Shown here: positions 17,842-28,075 of the stretch, piece after piece
How the letters are laid out: each line of letters starts with the position of its first letter
Numbering within the stretch: position 1 is the stretch's first letter
Origin: GWE2-42-39 sp034003625
GTDB lineage: Bacteria; Bacteroidota; Bacteroidia; Bacteroidales; Prolixibacteraceae
Assembly: GCA_034003625.1 (NCBI GenBank)
Contig: JAVEYG010000023.1
Location: 1-64,000, forward strand
DNA length: 64,000 nucleotides
Direction of reading: 5' to 3'
Notes under the pieces: generated by a model
Database searches by the model: none
Seen by the model: only the letters and a program-made list of their open reading frames with translations
What the model was told of the DNA's origin: nothing
Program-made: the position numbers and the translations under genes

Positions 17842-18864
17842 ATGAATTTAATCGAACTTTCTGAAAAAATTGATGCAGTACAAACTGAAGATACCTGTTT
17901 GTTTTTTATCACCCGCTACTTAAAAGAGAACGTAAAGAAAAGTAGTCCAGTAATGGGCAAATTTCTATTTAAGGTCTATCAAGTCGAAATTGACGATGAT
18001 ATCCGAAAACATTTACATGATCTGTCAAAGGAACAACTTGGTTATGTCATAAAGAAAGATTTTGAAATTGTTGATTATGACGTTGTTTCTGATGACACAG
18101 AACATCTTTTTACCTATTCAATGAAAAATAGAGTAATGTCATTTTCTGACGTTGTGTGTAATCAATTAAGTAACGAGATGCCTAAAGTGGTTAGTATTGA
18201 AAGCATTATAGCACAAAATGAAGAGTTGTGGGCATATTGTGTTGGTTTTAATGATATTGAAAGCAAAGACTGGATTTATACATTCCGGAAAATTCAATCA
18301 GGTAAAGTTGCGATCGATGAAAATGATAATCCTAAAAGTCGATTAAAAACTATTAGGACTTATTTCAGTACAAAAAGTCAGAAATTAGAGCTTTTAAAAG
18401 GGGAAACAATTAATCTGGATAAGCAAATTGACTGTGTTTATTACGAAGAGATATTTTATATTTTGAAAAAAGGTTATTTTGAGCAGATTGTGGGATTGCA
18501 GGAAGAATATAAGGAAGAAGCAAAGAAGGTTGTAGAAGAGTTGCAGAAAATTGATGTTATTGACGGACTGGATTTCATTAAGAAGCAAATTGAGGAGAAA
18601 CCTGCGATACATAAAAAGCTGGTCCGTATTTCTCGTATAGGGAATTATCGCAATGTTGATGAAAGGGTGGTAAAGAAAATGCAAGCGGTATGCAAAAAAT
18701 TTGGAGATAAATTAAATGTTGTGAATGGTCGCCTGCAAATTGAAGAAGACAAAGATGTTGACGTGATACTGAAAATGCTTGCTGATTATTATAAAACCGG
18801 GGAGGTATCAGGAAAGGCTTATGGTACTTATGCCGGTAGGCAGATAAAAGAAAAAACTGCGTAA
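17842..18864 (+). CDS. kwaB: KwaB-like DUF4868 protein of a Kiwa anti-phage system
   Basis: 340 residues. The central and C-terminal region (about 130-310) looks like DUF4868: YTFRKIQSGKVAIDE, TIRTYFSTKSQKLELLKGETINL, CVYYEEIFYILKKGYFEQIVG, then a helical part ending ADYYKTGEVSGKAYGTYAGRQ. KwaB is the DNA-binding effector of Kiwa, acting together with the membrane protein KwaA to block phage replication and late transcription. The KwaA-like gene precedes it by 11 bases, and a 103-base gap follows. The pair's position inside a type I restriction operon is unusual and suggests insertion into, or recruitment by, that operon. Confidence 0.75.
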   Translation: MNLIELSEKIDAVQTEDTCLFFITRYLKENVKKSSPVMGKFLFKVYQVEIDDDIRKHLHDLSKEQLGYVIKKDFEIVDYDVVSDDTEHLFTYSMKNRVMSFSDVVCNQLSNEMPKVVSIESIIAQNEELWAYCVGFNDIESKDWIYTFRKIQSGKVAIDENDNPKSRLKTIRTYFSTKSQKLELLKGETINLDKQIDCVYYEEIFYILKKGYFEQIVGLQEEYKEEAKKVVEELQKIDVIDGLDFIKKQIEEKPAIHKKLVRISRIGNYRNVDERVVKKMQAVCKKFGDKLNVVNGRLQIEEDKDVDVILKMLADYYKTGEVSGKAYGTYAGRQIKEKTA

Positions 18865-18967
18865 AGTTAAGGAATGCAGAATTGACAAATCATCAATTCT
18901 TACAGGGATAATGATTCATCAACACCAAATTTAGAGCAAGCCTTTGCAACAAACGAAAACGAGAGTA

Positions 18968-20449
18968 ATGCCTGAACAACAAAACATCGAATACAAAAAA
19001 AGCTGGCACGACGACTACCTGAAGTGGGTATGTGGTTTCGCCAATGCCTTTGGCGGAGTGATCTATATTGGCAAAGATGATGCCGGCCGGGTGGTGCATT
19101 TGGCTGACTACAAGAGGCTGATGGAAACAATTCCGCAGAAGATCCGAAATGACATGGGCATTGTTTGCGATGTGAATTTGTTGGACCAGGATGGCAAAAA
19201 GTATATTGAAATCCGGGTGAATCCATACTCTGTGCCGGTTTCATTGCGTGGCCGTTATTATTACCGTTCGGGCAGTGTAAAAACCGAACTAACGGGAGTT
19301 GAGTTGAATGAATTTCTGCTTCGGAAAGCAGGTAAAACCTGGGATGATGTGGTGGAAGAAGGCGCCACTTTGGACGATATTGATGAGAAGAGTATGCAAG
19401 CCTTTATCGACGCCAGTCATGAAAAAGGCCGTATGCCGGATACTACTGGTTTAACAACTTTCCAAATACTCGACAAGCTTCGGTTAACCGACAGAGAAAA
19501 GCTAAAACGTGCAGCGATCATTCTTTTTGGCAAAGATCCCAACCGTTTTTACCCGAATGTTCAGGTGAAAATTGGCCGCTTTAGAAAAGATTCAACCGAT
19601 TTGAAGTTTCAGGAAGTGATTGAGGGCAATCTGGTTCAAATGCTCGATATGGTGTTGCAGCAACTCAGTTACAAGTTTCTCACTCGTCCAGTGGAATTTG
19701 TGGGTATGCAGCGCGTGGAGCGCGACCAGTATCCTGCGGCTGCTTTGCGCGAGATGTTGCTAAATGCCATGGTGCATCGCACCTACATGGGAGCGTCTGT
19801 CCAATTGCGTGTTTTTGATAACAAACTATCCATTTGGAACGAGGGAGTGTTACCCATAGGGCTGAGTCTGGATGATTTAAGGGTTGAGCATAATTCCCGC
19901 CCGCGTAATCCGAAGATTGCTGAGGCATGTTTCCTTGCAGGCTATATTGATACATGGGGCCGTGGAACCTTAAAAATTATCAATTCCTGCAAAGAAGCCG
20001 GGTTGCCTGAACCGGAAATAAATGAAATAAACGGAGGGATTAACGTGACACTTTTCAAAATATCTGAACCTCCTGTTTTAGATCAGCTTCGGAATAACTT
20101 CGGAAAAGTTTCGGAAAGAATTCAAAAATCAAAAGACGAGAACATTCAGTATTTAAGCAGTATTTATGGGAATTTTGCCGAATATCTAAATAATGATTTG
20201 AGAATTACTTCGGAAAAGCTTCGGAAAAGCTTCGGGATAACTTCGGATAAAAACCTTACAAATCCAATTTATACATTTCAGTTGATTGTACTATTCCCGG
20301 ACATAACTGCTGAACAGATCGGTTCGATTCTTGGCATCTCTTCAAGATCTGCAGAAACATACATTAAAAAATTAAGGGAAGAGAAACTAATCGAAAGAGT
20401 TGGTGGAAAGAAAGAAGGTTACTGGAAAATAATTACACCAAAGGAATAG
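18968..20449 (+). CDS. AlbA_2/Schlafen-type putative ATP-binding regulator
   Basis: 493 residues from MPEQQNIEYKKSW; GAGAG five bases upstream favours this start over a Met 24 bases earlier. The AlbA_2 domain comes first (about 1-110; KWVCGFANAFGGVIYIGKDD, RYYYRSGSVKTELTG), then a RecG-like region with an HSP90-type ATPase motif (about 235-350; YPAAALREMLLNAMVHRTY, DTWGRGTLKIINSCKEAG) and a C-terminal helix-turn-helix (about 430-490; ITAEQIGSILGISSRSAETY). Proteins of this type are often encoded within type I restriction operons, although their role there is not settled. It ends 2 bases before hsdR, so it is co-transcribed with it. Confidence 0.88.
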   Translation: MPEQQNIEYKKSWHDDYLKWVCGFANAFGGVIYIGKDDAGRVVHLADYKRLMETIPQKIRNDMGIVCDVNLLDQDGKKYIEIRVNPYSVPVSLRGRYYYRSGSVKTELTGVELNEFLLRKAGKTWDDVVEEGATLDDIDEKSMQAFIDASHEKGRMPDTTGLTTFQILDKLRLTDREKLKRAAIILFGKDPNRFYPNVQVKIGRFRKDSTDLKFQEVIEGNLVQMLDMVLQQLSYKFLTRPVEFVGMQRVERDQYPAAALREMLLNAMVHRTYMGASVQLRVFDNKLSIWNEGVLPIGLSLDDLRVEHNSRPRNPKIAEACFLAGYIDTWGRGTLKIINSCKEAGLPEPEINEINGGINVTLFKISEPPVLDQLRNNFGKVSERIQKSKDENIQYLSSIYGNFAEYLNNDLRITSEKLRKSFGITSDKNLTNPIYTFQLIVLFPDITAEQIGSILGISSRSAETYIKKLREEKLIERVGGKKEGYWKIITPKE

Positions 20450-20451
20450 CA

Positions 20452-23400
20452 ATGAAATTCACCGAAGCCCAACTGGAACAAGCGTTTATTGATCTTCTTG
20501 GAAAAGAAGAAATGATTTATGCTCCCGGAGCCATTCCCCGGGAACAACAAACGGACATAGCCCATGAACCGGAAGTGACTTATCAGCTTGCAGGGAACGA
20601 AGTCCTGATTAAATCCGATTTGAAAGCTTTTCTGTTGGAGCAATATTCCAACGACGGGATCACGAAACCCGAAGTGAATTCCATCATTCACGATTTGGAG
20701 AAACTGCCGGCGTCCGATCTTTATGAAAGCAACAAAGCTTTTATGAAGTTAGTGAGCGACGGCTTCCTGCTCAAACGGGAAGACCGCAGCAAAAAAGACC
20801 TGTTCATTGAGTTCATCGATTATTCTGCATCGGATAACAACCGTTACAAAATCGTGAACCAGTTGGAGATTCAGGGTTATGAAAAGCGAATTCCCGATCT
20901 GATCGTCTATATCAATGGCTTACCGATGGTGGTGTTCGAATTTAAAAGCGCTATCCGGGAAGAAGCCACCATTTACGATGCCTATGTCCAGCTCACCGTC
21001 CGGTATAAACGGGATATCCCCGAACTGTTTAAATACAATGCCTTTTGTGTGATTTCGGATGGGGTGAACAGCAAAGCCGGATCTTTCTTTGCGCCGTATG
21101 AGTTTTTCTATGGCTGGCGCAAAATTACCGGCGATGAGACGGATGTGGATGGAATCCCTTCCATGTATTCCCTGATCCGGGGTATGTTTAACCGGCGTCG
21201 CCTGCGCGACATCATCCGTCATTTTATTTACCTGCCCGACAGTTCGAAAAAGGATGAGAAAATCGTTTGCCGTTACCCGCAGTATTACGCGGCGCGAAAA
21301 CTTTTTGGGCATATCAAAGCACACCAGCGCCCGGAAGGGGATGGAAAAGGTGGAACGTATTTTGGCGCCACCGGATGCGGCAAAAGTTACACGATGCTCT
21401 TCCTGACCCGGCTGTTGATGAAAAGCATTGAATTTGAAAGTCCGACTGTTGTGCTCATTACTGACCGGACTGATCTGGATGATCAGCTTTCAGCCCAATT
21501 TACCAACGCCAAAAAATACATCGGCGACGAAACGGTGGTGAGTGTGGAAAGCCGGAAACAGTTGCGCGAATTATTGCAAGGCCGGAACAGCGGAGGCGTA
21601 TTCCTGACCACCATTCACAAATTCACGGAAGATACCGAGTTGCTGACGGAGCGGACCAACATAATTTGTATCTCGGATGAAGCGCACCGGAGTCAAACCA
21701 ATCTGGATCAGAGAGTGAGAATAACGGCTGAAGGAGTGACAAAAACGTACGGATTTGCCAAGTACCTGCACGATTCGCTTCCCAATGCCACCTATGTTGG
21801 TTTCACCGGAACTCCAATCGATGCAACGCTGGATGTGTTTGGCGAAATCGTCGATTCCTATACCATGACCGAATCGGTCAAAGACGAAATTACCGTTCGC
21901 ATTGTTTATGAAGGACGTGCTGCCAGGGTAGTTCTGGATAACAGCAAATTGGAAGAAATTGAAAACTATTACAACCGGTGCGCGGAAGAAGGAACCAATG
22001 AATACCAGATTGAAGAGAGCAAAAAGGCTACGGCTAATATGAATGCCATTCTGGGTGACCCGGACCGCATCAGAGCGGTTGCTGAAGATTTTGTCCGGCA
22101 TTACGAAAAACGAATATCCGAGGCTGCGACAGTAAAAGGAAAAGCGATGTTTGTTTGCAGCAGCCGTCCCATCGCCTGGAACTTGTACAAACAAATCATC
22201 ACCCTGAAACCGGAGTGGAACGAGGTTAAAGCCTGTGAAGAAGGTGCGGAACTTTCGGAAAAGGAGAAACGGGAAATCAAACCGATGGAACGGATCAAAA
22301 TGGTGATGACCCGCGGACAGGACGATGAAAAGCAATTATACGATTTGCTGGGAACCAAAGAATACCGCAAAGAACTGGACCGGCAATTCAAAAATGAAAA
22401 GTCGAACTTCAAGATTGCCATTGTCGTGGATATGTGGCTCACCGGGTTTGATATTCCTGCATTGGATACCATGTACATCGATAAACCCGTTCAGCGACAC
22501 AACCTGATCCAAACTATTTCACGCGTCAACCGGAAAGTTGAGCACAAAAAGAAAGGGTTGGTCATCGATTACATCGGCATCAAACGACAGATGAACATGG
22601 CTTTGGCTCACTACAATAAAGCCGACAGTAATAATTTTGAAGACATTGAACAATCCATCATCGTTGTCAAAGATCACCTGGATTTGCTGGCCCGGATCTT
22701 CCATAAATTCAATACCGTACCTTATTTTCATGGAACACCTTTGGAACAACTGGAGACCCTGAACGTGGCAGCTGAATTTGTCCAGGTGACGCATGAACTG
22801 GAAAAACGCTTCATGTCCTTGACTAAAAGACTGAAAGCCGCCTATGATATCTGTTCGGGCAACGAAGCCTTTGGGCAAAAACAGCGCGATTTGATCCACT
22901 TTTACCTGGCTGTCCGCTCCATTGTTTTTAAACTGACCAAAGGCAATGCACCCGACACTGCTCAAATGAACGCCAAAGTCCGGGAAATGATCAAAGAAGC
23001 GTTGACAAGCGATGGGATAGAAGAGATTTTCAAACTAGGAACCGACCAGCAGAAAGAGGTGGATATTTTTGACGATAATTACCTCGCAAAAATTGAAAAG
23101 ATCAAGCTGCCCAATACCAAAATAAAGCTACTGCAACAACTATTGGCCAAAGCCATCGACGATTTCAGGAAAGTGAATAAAATGAAAGGGATTGACTTCT
23201 CAAAAAAGATGAAAGCCTTGGTGGATAAATATAACGAACGCAATGAGGCTGATGTTTTGAGGAGTGAGGTTCTGGAAGAATTTACAGACGAGATCATCGA
23301 CCTGTACCATGCCTTAAAAAAAGAAAAGGATTCATTCAATGAAATGGGTATCGACTTTGAAGAAAAGGCCTTTTACGACATTCTGAAAGCCCTGGCGCAC

Positions 23401-23652
23401 AAATACGATTTTGAATACCCCGAAGATAAGCTCCTCCATCTTTCAAAGGAGGTGAAAACAGTGGTTGACGATAAAGCCAGGTACACCGATTGGGACAGAC
23501 GCGATGACATCAAAGCTGAACTGAAGGCCGACCTGATTATTTTGTTGGCGGAGAACGATTACCCGCCTGTTGACCGGGATGAAGTGTATAAGGAGATTTT
23601 TGAGCAGGCAGAGAATTTTAAGAAATATCAAAATATAAATAATTTATATTAA
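20452..23652 (+). CDS. hsdR: Type I restriction endonuclease subunit
   Basis: 1066 residues. Nuclease domain near the N-terminus: RIPDLIVYINGLPMVVFEFKS at about 147-167 holds the PD...ExK residues. The two-lobe helicase follows: Walker A GATGCGKSYT (about 304-313), motif II SDEAHRS (about 408-414), GFTGTP (about 450-455) and motif VI QTISRVNRK (about 685-693). A long helical C-terminus contacts HsdM. It translocates and cuts unmodified DNA. Its start follows the AlbA_2 gene by 2 bases, and it is separated from hsdM/hsdS by the Kiwa-like pair and that regulator. No frameshift or missing motif is seen, so the system looks functional. Confidence 0.96.
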   Translation: MKFTEAQLEQAFIDLLGKEEMIYAPGAIPREQQTDIAHEPEVTYQLAGNEVLIKSDLKAFLLEQYSNDGITKPEVNSIIHDLEKLPASDLYESNKAFMKLVSDGFLLKREDRSKKDLFIEFIDYSASDNNRYKIVNQLEIQGYEKRIPDLIVYINGLPMVVFEFKSAIREEATIYDAYVQLTVRYKRDIPELFKYNAFCVISDGVNSKAGSFFAPYEFFYGWRKITGDETDVDGIPSMYSLIRGMFNRRRLRDIIRHFIYLPDSSKKDEKIVCRYPQYYAARKLFGHIKAHQRPEGDGKGGTYFGATGCGKSYTMLFLTRLLMKSIEFESPTVVLITDRTDLDDQLSAQFTNAKKYIGDETVVSVESRKQLRELLQGRNSGGVFLTTIHKFTEDTELLTERTNIICISDEAHRSQTNLDQRVRITAEGVTKTYGFAKYLHDSLPNATYVGFTGTPIDATLDVFGEIVDSYTMTESVKDEITVRIVYEGRAARVVLDNSKLEEIENYYNRCAEEGTNEYQIEESKKATANMNAILGDPDRIRAVAEDFVRHYEKRISEAATVKGKAMFVCSSRPIAWNLYKQIITLKPEWNEVKACEEGAELSEKEKREIKPMERIKMVMTRGQDDEKQLYDLLGTKEYRKELDRQFKNEKSNFKIAIVVDMWLTGFDIPALDTMYIDKPVQRHNLIQTISRVNRKVEHKKKGLVIDYIGIKRQMNMALAHYNKADSNNFEDIEQSIIVVKDHLDLLARIFHKFNTVPYFHGTPLEQLETLNVAAEFVQVTHELEKRFMSLTKRLKAAYDICSGNEAFGQKQRDLIHFYLAVRSIVFKLTKGNAPDTAQMNAKVREMIKEALTSDGIEEIFKLGTDQQKEVDIFDDNYLAKIEKIKLPNTKIKLLQQLLAKAIDDFRKVNKMKGIDFSKKMKALVDKYNERNEADVLRSEVLEEFTDEIIDLYHALKKEKDSFNEMGIDFEEKAFYDILKALAHKYDFEYPEDKLLHLSKEVKTVVDDKARYTDWDRRDDIKAELKADLIILLAENDYPPVDRDEVYKEIFEQAENFKKYQNINNLY

Positions 23653-23680
23653 TGCTATTCTCTTTTAAAAATATAGACTT

Positions 23681-26600
23681 ATGAACGCTGACCTGCACCT
23701 GATTATTGAAGCATTTCTTAAATGGTATGCAAACGATGTACATCATGCCAATGAAGACGCTTACCCGGCATTAGCGGACAAAGATTATTTATCGGGACTG
23801 AAAAAAAATGAATTTATTGATTTTTTCTTCCAGTTCGCCAGAGAGGGAGGAAAAATCCAGAGCGGAGGCACCCGTACAGCCGGAAAGTTCAAAGAAATGC
23901 TTGAACAACAATTTGAAGAATTCAGGAAGTTTGCACTTATGCCTTATCAAGCTAAATTCGAGATTGGGCCTTGGTTAGAGCAGATTCCTAACTTTAATTA
24001 TTTTGGACCGGGTGTTGCAACCATCTACCTCAATCGGATCAATAAGTCGAACTTTGTTATCGTGAACAATAAAAGTCGGAAGGCATTAAGAGAATTGGGC
24101 TACGAAATAAAAGGTGATCTCCCAAACATTTATCATGCCATTGAAAATGCCCAGAAAGACTTGATCGCCAAGTTTCCTGACTTAAAAAACTTCTACATTG
24201 CTGATGCTTTAACACATTTTCTGGTTGGCACAAAAGAAGGTCAACAATTTTTGCCCGATCCGGTTTCAGAATTAATCTCGAAGTACAAAGAAATAAAGCG
24301 CAAAGAAGGCCATTCGCCTGAGTTCTACAAATACGAAGCGGTTGCTCACTTTCAGAAGTGGTGGGATACGGATGCTTCTGATTTTGCTTCGATGATGAAA
24401 GGAGCTTTCAAACTGCAAACGAATCTCTTGTACAATTTAACGCAGGGAACGAATAAAATAATTTCTGAAAATTATCCGGAAGAAACCAGAAAACTATTCC
24501 GGGACTTATATGACGAATCGGTTGATTTAGAACCCAGAATATCAAATTTCAGCAGAGAGGCAGACAAACTCGTTAAAAGGTATGATTCCAAATTAAATGG
24601 GTTTCAGGATGAAAGAGCCATTAGCGTTTATCTAACTTTCAGGTTTCCGGAGAAATACACCTTCTTCAAAGATTCCTATTACACAAAGGTCTGCCAGTTA
24701 ATCAGTGAAAGGAAAGCAAAGCCTGGGAAAAAATATGTGCATTACCTGGAGTTAATACAGGAATTCAGAGATGATTACTTGCTAACCGATGATGAACTTT
24801 GGGAACTAACGAATGCGACACTTCCTGACACTGCCTGGAAAGACGAAAATCGCAATGTATTGGCACAAGATATATTGTATGTCACTTTAGATCAACCCCA
24901 AGGAAAAAACGAAAATAATGATCAATACCAAAACGATAAAGATATGGATGGTTCAATCAAAGAAAACAGGATTTGGATATACTCACCAGGAAGGAAAGGA
25001 ATTTACTGGGAAGAGTTTCACCAAAAAGGGATCATGGCTATTGGCCCCGGAGATCTTGGAGATTTGAGAGATTATCAAGCGAAAGAAGATATTGTCAGAC
25101 ACTTACAAAAAATTGAGAACACGGAGAGCAGCAAAAAAAATGACTCAACAGCATTCTGGGATATTGCAAATACGATTCAAAAAGGAGATTTGATTCTGGC
25201 TAAAAAAGGTCGGAGAAAAGTTATTGGTTATGGGATAGTGACCTCCGATTATTTTTTTGAAAATGATCATGTATATCCTTATAAGCGCAAAGTTCACTGG
25301 CTTAATTCGGGTAATTGGGAATTGGATGACCAAACGGTGGTCAAAACGCTGACTGATTTAACGCCCTACACTGACTATTATAAAAGCATTCTTCAAACCA
25401 TTGGAATTGATTCGAAAGGAAACAGAACAGACGAGGACGCCAACCACGAGAAATTAAAATTAAATATTCCCAAAAATCTAATCTTATACGGACCTCCCGG
25501 AACTGGTAAAACTTATAAACTGATCAAAGATTATTACAAACATTTTATCGATATAAATCAGGGAAAATCTAAAGATTTATTCACGTATGAATTGGTCAAA
25601 GATTTGGCCTGGTGGGAAGTAATCGTCTTGGTTATGTTGGACTTGGAAAAAGCAAAGGTGAATGAGCTTTCTCTACATCAATTATTAGTGGAGAAAATTA
25701 ACCAGTCGAAAAACACCAAACCAAGGAATACCATTTGGTATTGGCTTCAATACTACACCAAAGTCGACTGCCCAAATGTGAATACGACTAAAAGAAGTGA
25801 AATTCAGTTATTCTGGAAGGATGAAAATTCAACATGGACTATTGACAAAGAAAAGGCAGAAGAAATACTTCCGGATTTAGTTGAAAAATGGAAAGACTGG
25901 AAAAATTATGCTCCTGCAAAACAAACAACAAAACGTTACGAGATGGTTACCTTTCACCAATCGTTCAGCTACGAGGAATTTGTGGAAGGAATAAGACCAG
26001 ATCTGGATGAAGAAGACGGCATTAAATACAGGCTTGAACCAGGTATCTTTTACCGGATGTGCGAAAGAGCGTCAAAAGATCCGAATAAACCTTATGCGAT
26101 TTTTATTGATGAGATCAACCGAGGGAATATCTCCAAAATATTCGGAGAACTAATCACATTGATTGAACCCGACAAAAGAGGAACCATTGAGGTGCTGCTA
26201 CCTTACTCAAAAACCACTTTTTCGGTTCCGCCAAATTTATGGATCATTGGTACCATGAATACAGCAGACCGAAGTATTGCTTTATTAGATACAGCTTTAC
26301 GTCGCCGGTTTGCCTTTAAGGAGCTGATGCCTGATCCATCTCTTTTAAAAGACAGTCCCGAAGGCATTGACCTGCAGCGCCTGCTTTCTGTGATCAACGA
26401 ACGAATTGAATTTTTACTTGACCGTGATCATACAATCGGCCATTCCTTTTTAATAAATTGTAAAAGTAAAATCGATATATGTGATGTGTTCCGAAACAAG
26501 ATCATTCCTCTTTTACAAGAATATTTTTACAATGATTGGAGCAAAATTCAGCTTGTCCTGGGAGACAATATTCAGTGGGGAAAGAATGATGAACACCTGC

Positions 26601-26782
26601 TGATTCGTATCCGGAAGACGTACAAACAGGAGGATGAAGAAAAGCTATTTGGATACGATTTGGATGACTATGAAGACGAAACGGTCTACGAAATAAATCC
26701 GCACCTAACAGATGAAATGTACGACCTTATTCCGCCCGAAAGTTTTATTTACGTTTATGAAAAACCCTCCAAATCACTTTAA
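23681..26782 (+). CDS. mcrB: McrB-type AAA+ GTPase with EVE/PUA-like domain
   Basis: 1033 residues, longer than classical McrB. A large N-terminal region (about 1-400; FIDFFFQFAREGGKIQSGGT) is of a kind I do not recognise in detail. An EVE/PUA-like domain follows (about 427-545; NRIWIYSPGRKGIYWEEF, KKGRRKVIGYGIV), a fold used to read modified bases. The motor has Walker A GPPGTGKTY (about 604-612), Walker B FIDEINRG (about 807-814), the McrB signature MNTADRS (about 858-864) and arginine finger RRRF. It partners McrC, encoded 2 bases downstream, to cut DNA with modified cytosines or other recognised marks. It starts 28 bases after hsdR. Confidence 0.92.
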   Translation: MNADLHLIIEAFLKWYANDVHHANEDAYPALADKDYLSGLKKNEFIDFFFQFAREGGKIQSGGTRTAGKFKEMLEQQFEEFRKFALMPYQAKFEIGPWLEQIPNFNYFGPGVATIYLNRINKSNFVIVNNKSRKALRELGYEIKGDLPNIYHAIENAQKDLIAKFPDLKNFYIADALTHFLVGTKEGQQFLPDPVSELISKYKEIKRKEGHSPEFYKYEAVAHFQKWWDTDASDFASMMKGAFKLQTNLLYNLTQGTNKIISENYPEETRKLFRDLYDESVDLEPRISNFSREADKLVKRYDSKLNGFQDERAISVYLTFRFPEKYTFFKDSYYTKVCQLISERKAKPGKKYVHYLELIQEFRDDYLLTDDELWELTNATLPDTAWKDENRNVLAQDILYVTLDQPQGKNENNDQYQNDKDMDGSIKENRIWIYSPGRKGIYWEEFHQKGIMAIGPGDLGDLRDYQAKEDIVRHLQKIENTESSKKNDSTAFWDIANTIQKGDLILAKKGRRKVIGYGIVTSDYFFENDHVYPYKRKVHWLNSGNWELDDQTVVKTLTDLTPYTDYYKSILQTIGIDSKGNRTDEDANHEKLKLNIPKNLILYGPPGTGKTYKLIKDYYKHFIDINQGKSKDLFTYELVKDLAWWEVIVLVMLDLEKAKVNELSLHQLLVEKINQSKNTKPRNTIWYWLQYYTKVDCPNVNTTKRSEIQLFWKDENSTWTIDKEKAEEILPDLVEKWKDWKNYAPAKQTTKRYEMVTFHQSFSYEEFVEGIRPDLDEEDGIKYRLEPGIFYRMCERASKDPNKPYAIFIDEINRGNISKIFGELITLIEPDKRGTIEVLLPYSKTTFSVPPNLWIIGTMNTADRSIALLDTALRRRFAFKELMPDPSLLKDSPEGIDLQRLLSVINERIEFLLDRDHTIGHSFLINCKSKIDICDVFRNKIIPLLQEYFYNDWSKIQLVLGDNIQWGKNDEHLLIRIRKTYKQEDEEKLFGYDLDDYEDETVYEINPHLTDEMYDLIPPESFIYVYEKPSKSL

Positions 26783-26784
26783 AC

Positions 26785-28062
26785 GTGAGTTCGGTAAAAC
26801 ATATCTGTGAGTACGGCACCATCTGGAATGCAAAAGATTTTCATCCGGAATCGCCCAACGATTCCGCAAATTGTATCTATCTGGATAACAGATCATTTGA
26901 CGATCTGAGAAACTTTGTTGCTGAAAACAATGATCCGGGAACAGAAATAGAACAAGCGTTTACGTACCACCGCAAAAAAGGGAAAGATTTTATTCGTGTC
27001 AAAAACTATGTCGGTGTGATAGAAACGCGAGGAGGCACAACCGTCGAAATTTTGCCAAAAATCTACACAGACTATAATCAGATAAAAGAAAGCCGGAAAA
27101 CGTTGTTGTCCATGCTCAGGACTCTAAAGAATTCTCCTTTTAAGACCATTGATAAAGCTCATTTGAATTCTACACGAATACCCATTCTTGAGATATTCAT
27201 TTCTGTTTTCATTAAAGAAATCGAACTCTTACTGCAAAAGGGAATAAAGCACTTCTATACTCAGTGCGATGAGAATCAGAAATATCTGAAAGGGAGATTG
27301 CTTTTCAACCAACAAGTCAAATTAAATTCTACCCGGGCTGACCGTTTCTTTATATCGTATGATGACTTTAAGGCAAATATCCCTCAAAACCGGATTTTGA
27401 AAAGTGCTCTTTATTATCTGAGAAACAAAAGCAAATCCACTAAAAACCTGAGCCAGATCAATCATCTACTGAATCTCTTCGAAGGAGTAAATTTTTCTGA
27501 GAGCATCAAATCCGATCTTCAGAAGTTAGATGGGCACAGTCGACTGTTTAACTATTACAACAATGCCCTGACCTGGGCAAGACTATTTTTAGAAGGAAAA
27601 TCATTTACCAGCTATAAAGGAAAGCATTTGAACACCGCCATTCTCTTCCCAATGGAGGTTCTTTTTGAATCGTATGTTGCTGCCAAGGTGAGAAATCAAT
27701 ATCCTGATCACGACATTTTAACACAAGATAGAAAACATCACCTTCTAACAGATTTAGCCTTAAAAGAAAAGAAGTTCCGGATTAAACCGGACTTGGTCAT
27801 TAAAACTGATGAGGTATTGATCGTTGCTGATACGAAATGGAAAATGATTGATCAAAGCAAGTCAAGGAAAAATTACCTGATCAACCAGTCCGATATGTAT
27901 CAGTTATACGCCTATGGAAAGAAATACAACTCCAATCACCTGATCCTCATATATCCAGAATGTGAAACGTTCACCGAACAACTCCAATTTCAATATGATG
28001 GTCAAATTCTCTTAGAGTGCGTGCCGTGGAGCTTTAGAACTGAAACCAATAATTTAATTTAA
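26785..28062 (+). CDS. mcrC: McrC-type nuclease subunit of a modification-dependent restriction system
   Basis: 425 residues from a GTG two bases after mcrB. The N-terminal part (about 1-200) has the McrC fold that stimulates the McrB motor (VGVIETRGGTTVEILPKIY; ILKSALYYLRN). The PD-(D/E)xK nuclease is at about 332-357, with FRIKPDLVI and LIVADTKWK. The end (LIYPECETF; ILLECVPW) is typical. It closes the plus-strand defence run and converges on the relaxase gene with only 13 bases between, so the island ends sharply at the mobilisation module. Confidence 0.93.
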   Translation: MSSVKHICEYGTIWNAKDFHPESPNDSANCIYLDNRSFDDLRNFVAENNDPGTEIEQAFTYHRKKGKDFIRVKNYVGVIETRGGTTVEILPKIYTDYNQIKESRKTLLSMLRTLKNSPFKTIDKAHLNSTRIPILEIFISVFIKEIELLLQKGIKHFYTQCDENQKYLKGRLLFNQQVKLNSTRADRFFISYDDFKANIPQNRILKSALYYLRNKSKSTKNLSQINHLLNLFEGVNFSESIKSDLQKLDGHSRLFNYYNNALTWARLFLEGKSFTSYKGKHLNTAILFPMEVLFESYVAAKVRNQYPDHDILTQDRKHHLLTDLALKEKKFRIKPDLVIKTDEVLIVADTKWKMIDQSKSRKNYLINQSDMYQLYAYGKKYNSNHLILIYPECETFTEQLQFQYDGQILLECVPWSFRTETNNLI

Positions 28063-28075
28063 GGCTAAACTCTAG

